Positions 63,523 to 64,000 of a stretch of 64,000 nt of DNA are shown one piece after another (the first letter of the stretch is position 1; each line of letters begins with the position of its first letter). A model generated the notes under the pieces. The model searched no databases and was not told the DNA's origin. It saw only the letters and a program-made list of their open reading frames with translations. The position numbers and the translations under genes are program-made. Source of the stretch: Amycolatopsis acidicola (GTDB lineage Bacteria; Actinomycetota; Actinomycetes; Mycobacteriales; Pseudonocardiaceae); NCBI RefSeq assembly GCF_007713735.2, contig NZ_VMNW02000026.1, forward strand, positions 1-64,000, written 5' to 3'.

Positions 63523-64000
63523 GTGCTCGATCCGGTCTGGCTGAAGACGTTCCTCGAGGTCGCGGAAACGCGGAGCTTCACGCGCGCCGCGCGCCACCTC
63601 GGACTCCGCCAATCCACCGTCAGCCAGCACATTCGCAAGCTCGAACAGGCCACGACCCAGCAGCTGCTCCTGCGCGACACGCATTCGGTCGAGCTGACCG
63701 CGGACGGCGAGGCGATGCTCGGATTCGCCGGCACCGTCATCGAAACCCTCGACCGCGCCATGAGCTATTTCACAGGCACCGAACTGCGCGGCCGGGTGCG
63801 GTTCGGTGCCTCGGAGGACTTCGTCGTCGGCCCGCTGCCCGAGATCCTCGGCGAGTTCCGCCGGACGCATCCGCAGGTGGACCTGGAGCTGACCGTGGCG
63901 CTTTCCGGTGTGCTGCACGAACAACTGCGCGCGGGCGAGCTGGACCTCGTGCTCGCCAAACGGCATCCGGGCGAGGACGGCACCGGTGCACTGTGGACGG
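63523..64000 (+). CDS. LysR-family regulator, cut by the window edge
   Basis: The partial frame starts with GTG at 63523: LDPVWLKTFLEVAETRSFTRAARHLGLRQSTVSQHIRKLEQATTQQLLLRDT (helix-turn-helix 1-55) and continues into an effector domain (GRVRFGASEDFVVGPLPEILGEFRRTHPQVDLEL). No stop occurs before 64000. It is divergent from the BASS-family gene. Confidence 0.9.
   Translation, partial: MLDPVWLKTFLEVAETRSFTRAARHLGLRQSTVSQHIRKLEQATTQQLLLRDTHSVELTADGEAMLGFAGTVIETLDRAMSYFTGTELRGRVRFGASEDFVVGPLPEILGEFRRTHPQVDLELTVALSGVLHEQLRAGELDLVLAKRHPGEDGTGALWT

Overview
The window is high-GC DNA with frequent GTG starts, GGAGG ribosome-binding sites and tightly overlapping genes. Gene content points to an actinomycete of the Pseudonocardiaceae type, with Amycolatopsis-like being the best guess from protein flavour alone. 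The order lexA / LysM protein, hflX, dapF, miaA, a dioxygenase-like protein, a DUF349 protein, a membrane protein and miaB, then recX-recA-DUF3046, follows what I remember of the Mycobacterium tuberculosis Rv2719c-Rv2738c neighbourhood. I used that as a backbone: genes placed between these markers are lineage-specific additions.

Layout. 1-541 is low-complexity DNA. 542-4507 holds a divergent, SOS-boxed LysM/lexA pair, a secreted protein and hflX. 4551-8740 has an ArsR-type regulator with a divergent exporter, then dapF, miaA and a dioxygenase-like protein. 9033-16088 has the DUF349 protein, a DinB-fold protein, a GH3 glucosidase-TetR operon under a perfect palindrome, and a divergent MFS/LysR pair. 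16216-18970 holds a membrane protein, miaB and a MazEF-type pair. 19157-22538 is a glutamate-type ABC transporter (gluABCD) with a hairpin between gluB and gluC. 22599-24626 is a roughly 2-kb insertion bounded by 44-bp direct repeats: two IS1634-like left ends, a beheaded epoxide hydrolase, an intact VOC protein and a gutted transposase. 24608-28357 holds two small secreted proteins and a divergent glucosylglycerate hydrolase/ROK pair. 28379-30094 encodes an unusual KAP P-loop NTPase fused to a receiver-like domain. 30091-33884 is a succinate dehydrogenase operon facing the Entner-Doudoroff pair edd-eda (34122-36614), with two CRP-like sites between them. 37290-43915 has a lipase maturation factor, recX, recA, DUF3046, a tiny membrane ORF, a hydrolase and a membrane-anchored Hsp70-like protein. 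44016-50333 has an Lhr helicase, peptide deformylase and an ACT-GNAT acetyltransferase. 50496-52752 is a GntR-controlled ABC exporter operon. 52781-58436 includes an SOS-boxed HEPN operon, a MocR regulator with its exporter, a YbaK editing domain and a GNAT. 58704-64000 has a transporter, a DUF885 peptidase-like protein, metF, a bile-acid-symporter-family protein and the start of a LysR regulator.

Three threads tie the window together. First, DNA damage: five good LexA boxes lie at lexA/LysM (two), recA (one) and the HEPN operon (two), so the last is a strong candidate SOS operon. Second, carbon and respiration: sdh and edd-eda share a control region with CRP-like palindromes. Third, several long spacers hold short-period tandem arrays, each with its own motif; the clearest are six 15-bp units before miaB and an inverted pair of 21-bp arrays between convergent genes.

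The strongest candidates for something undescribed are the KAP-receiver fusion protein (28379-30094), the double-SOS-box HEPN operon (53457-54845) and the inverted 21-bp array pair (58443-58650). I recognised no rRNA, tRNA or CRISPR array.
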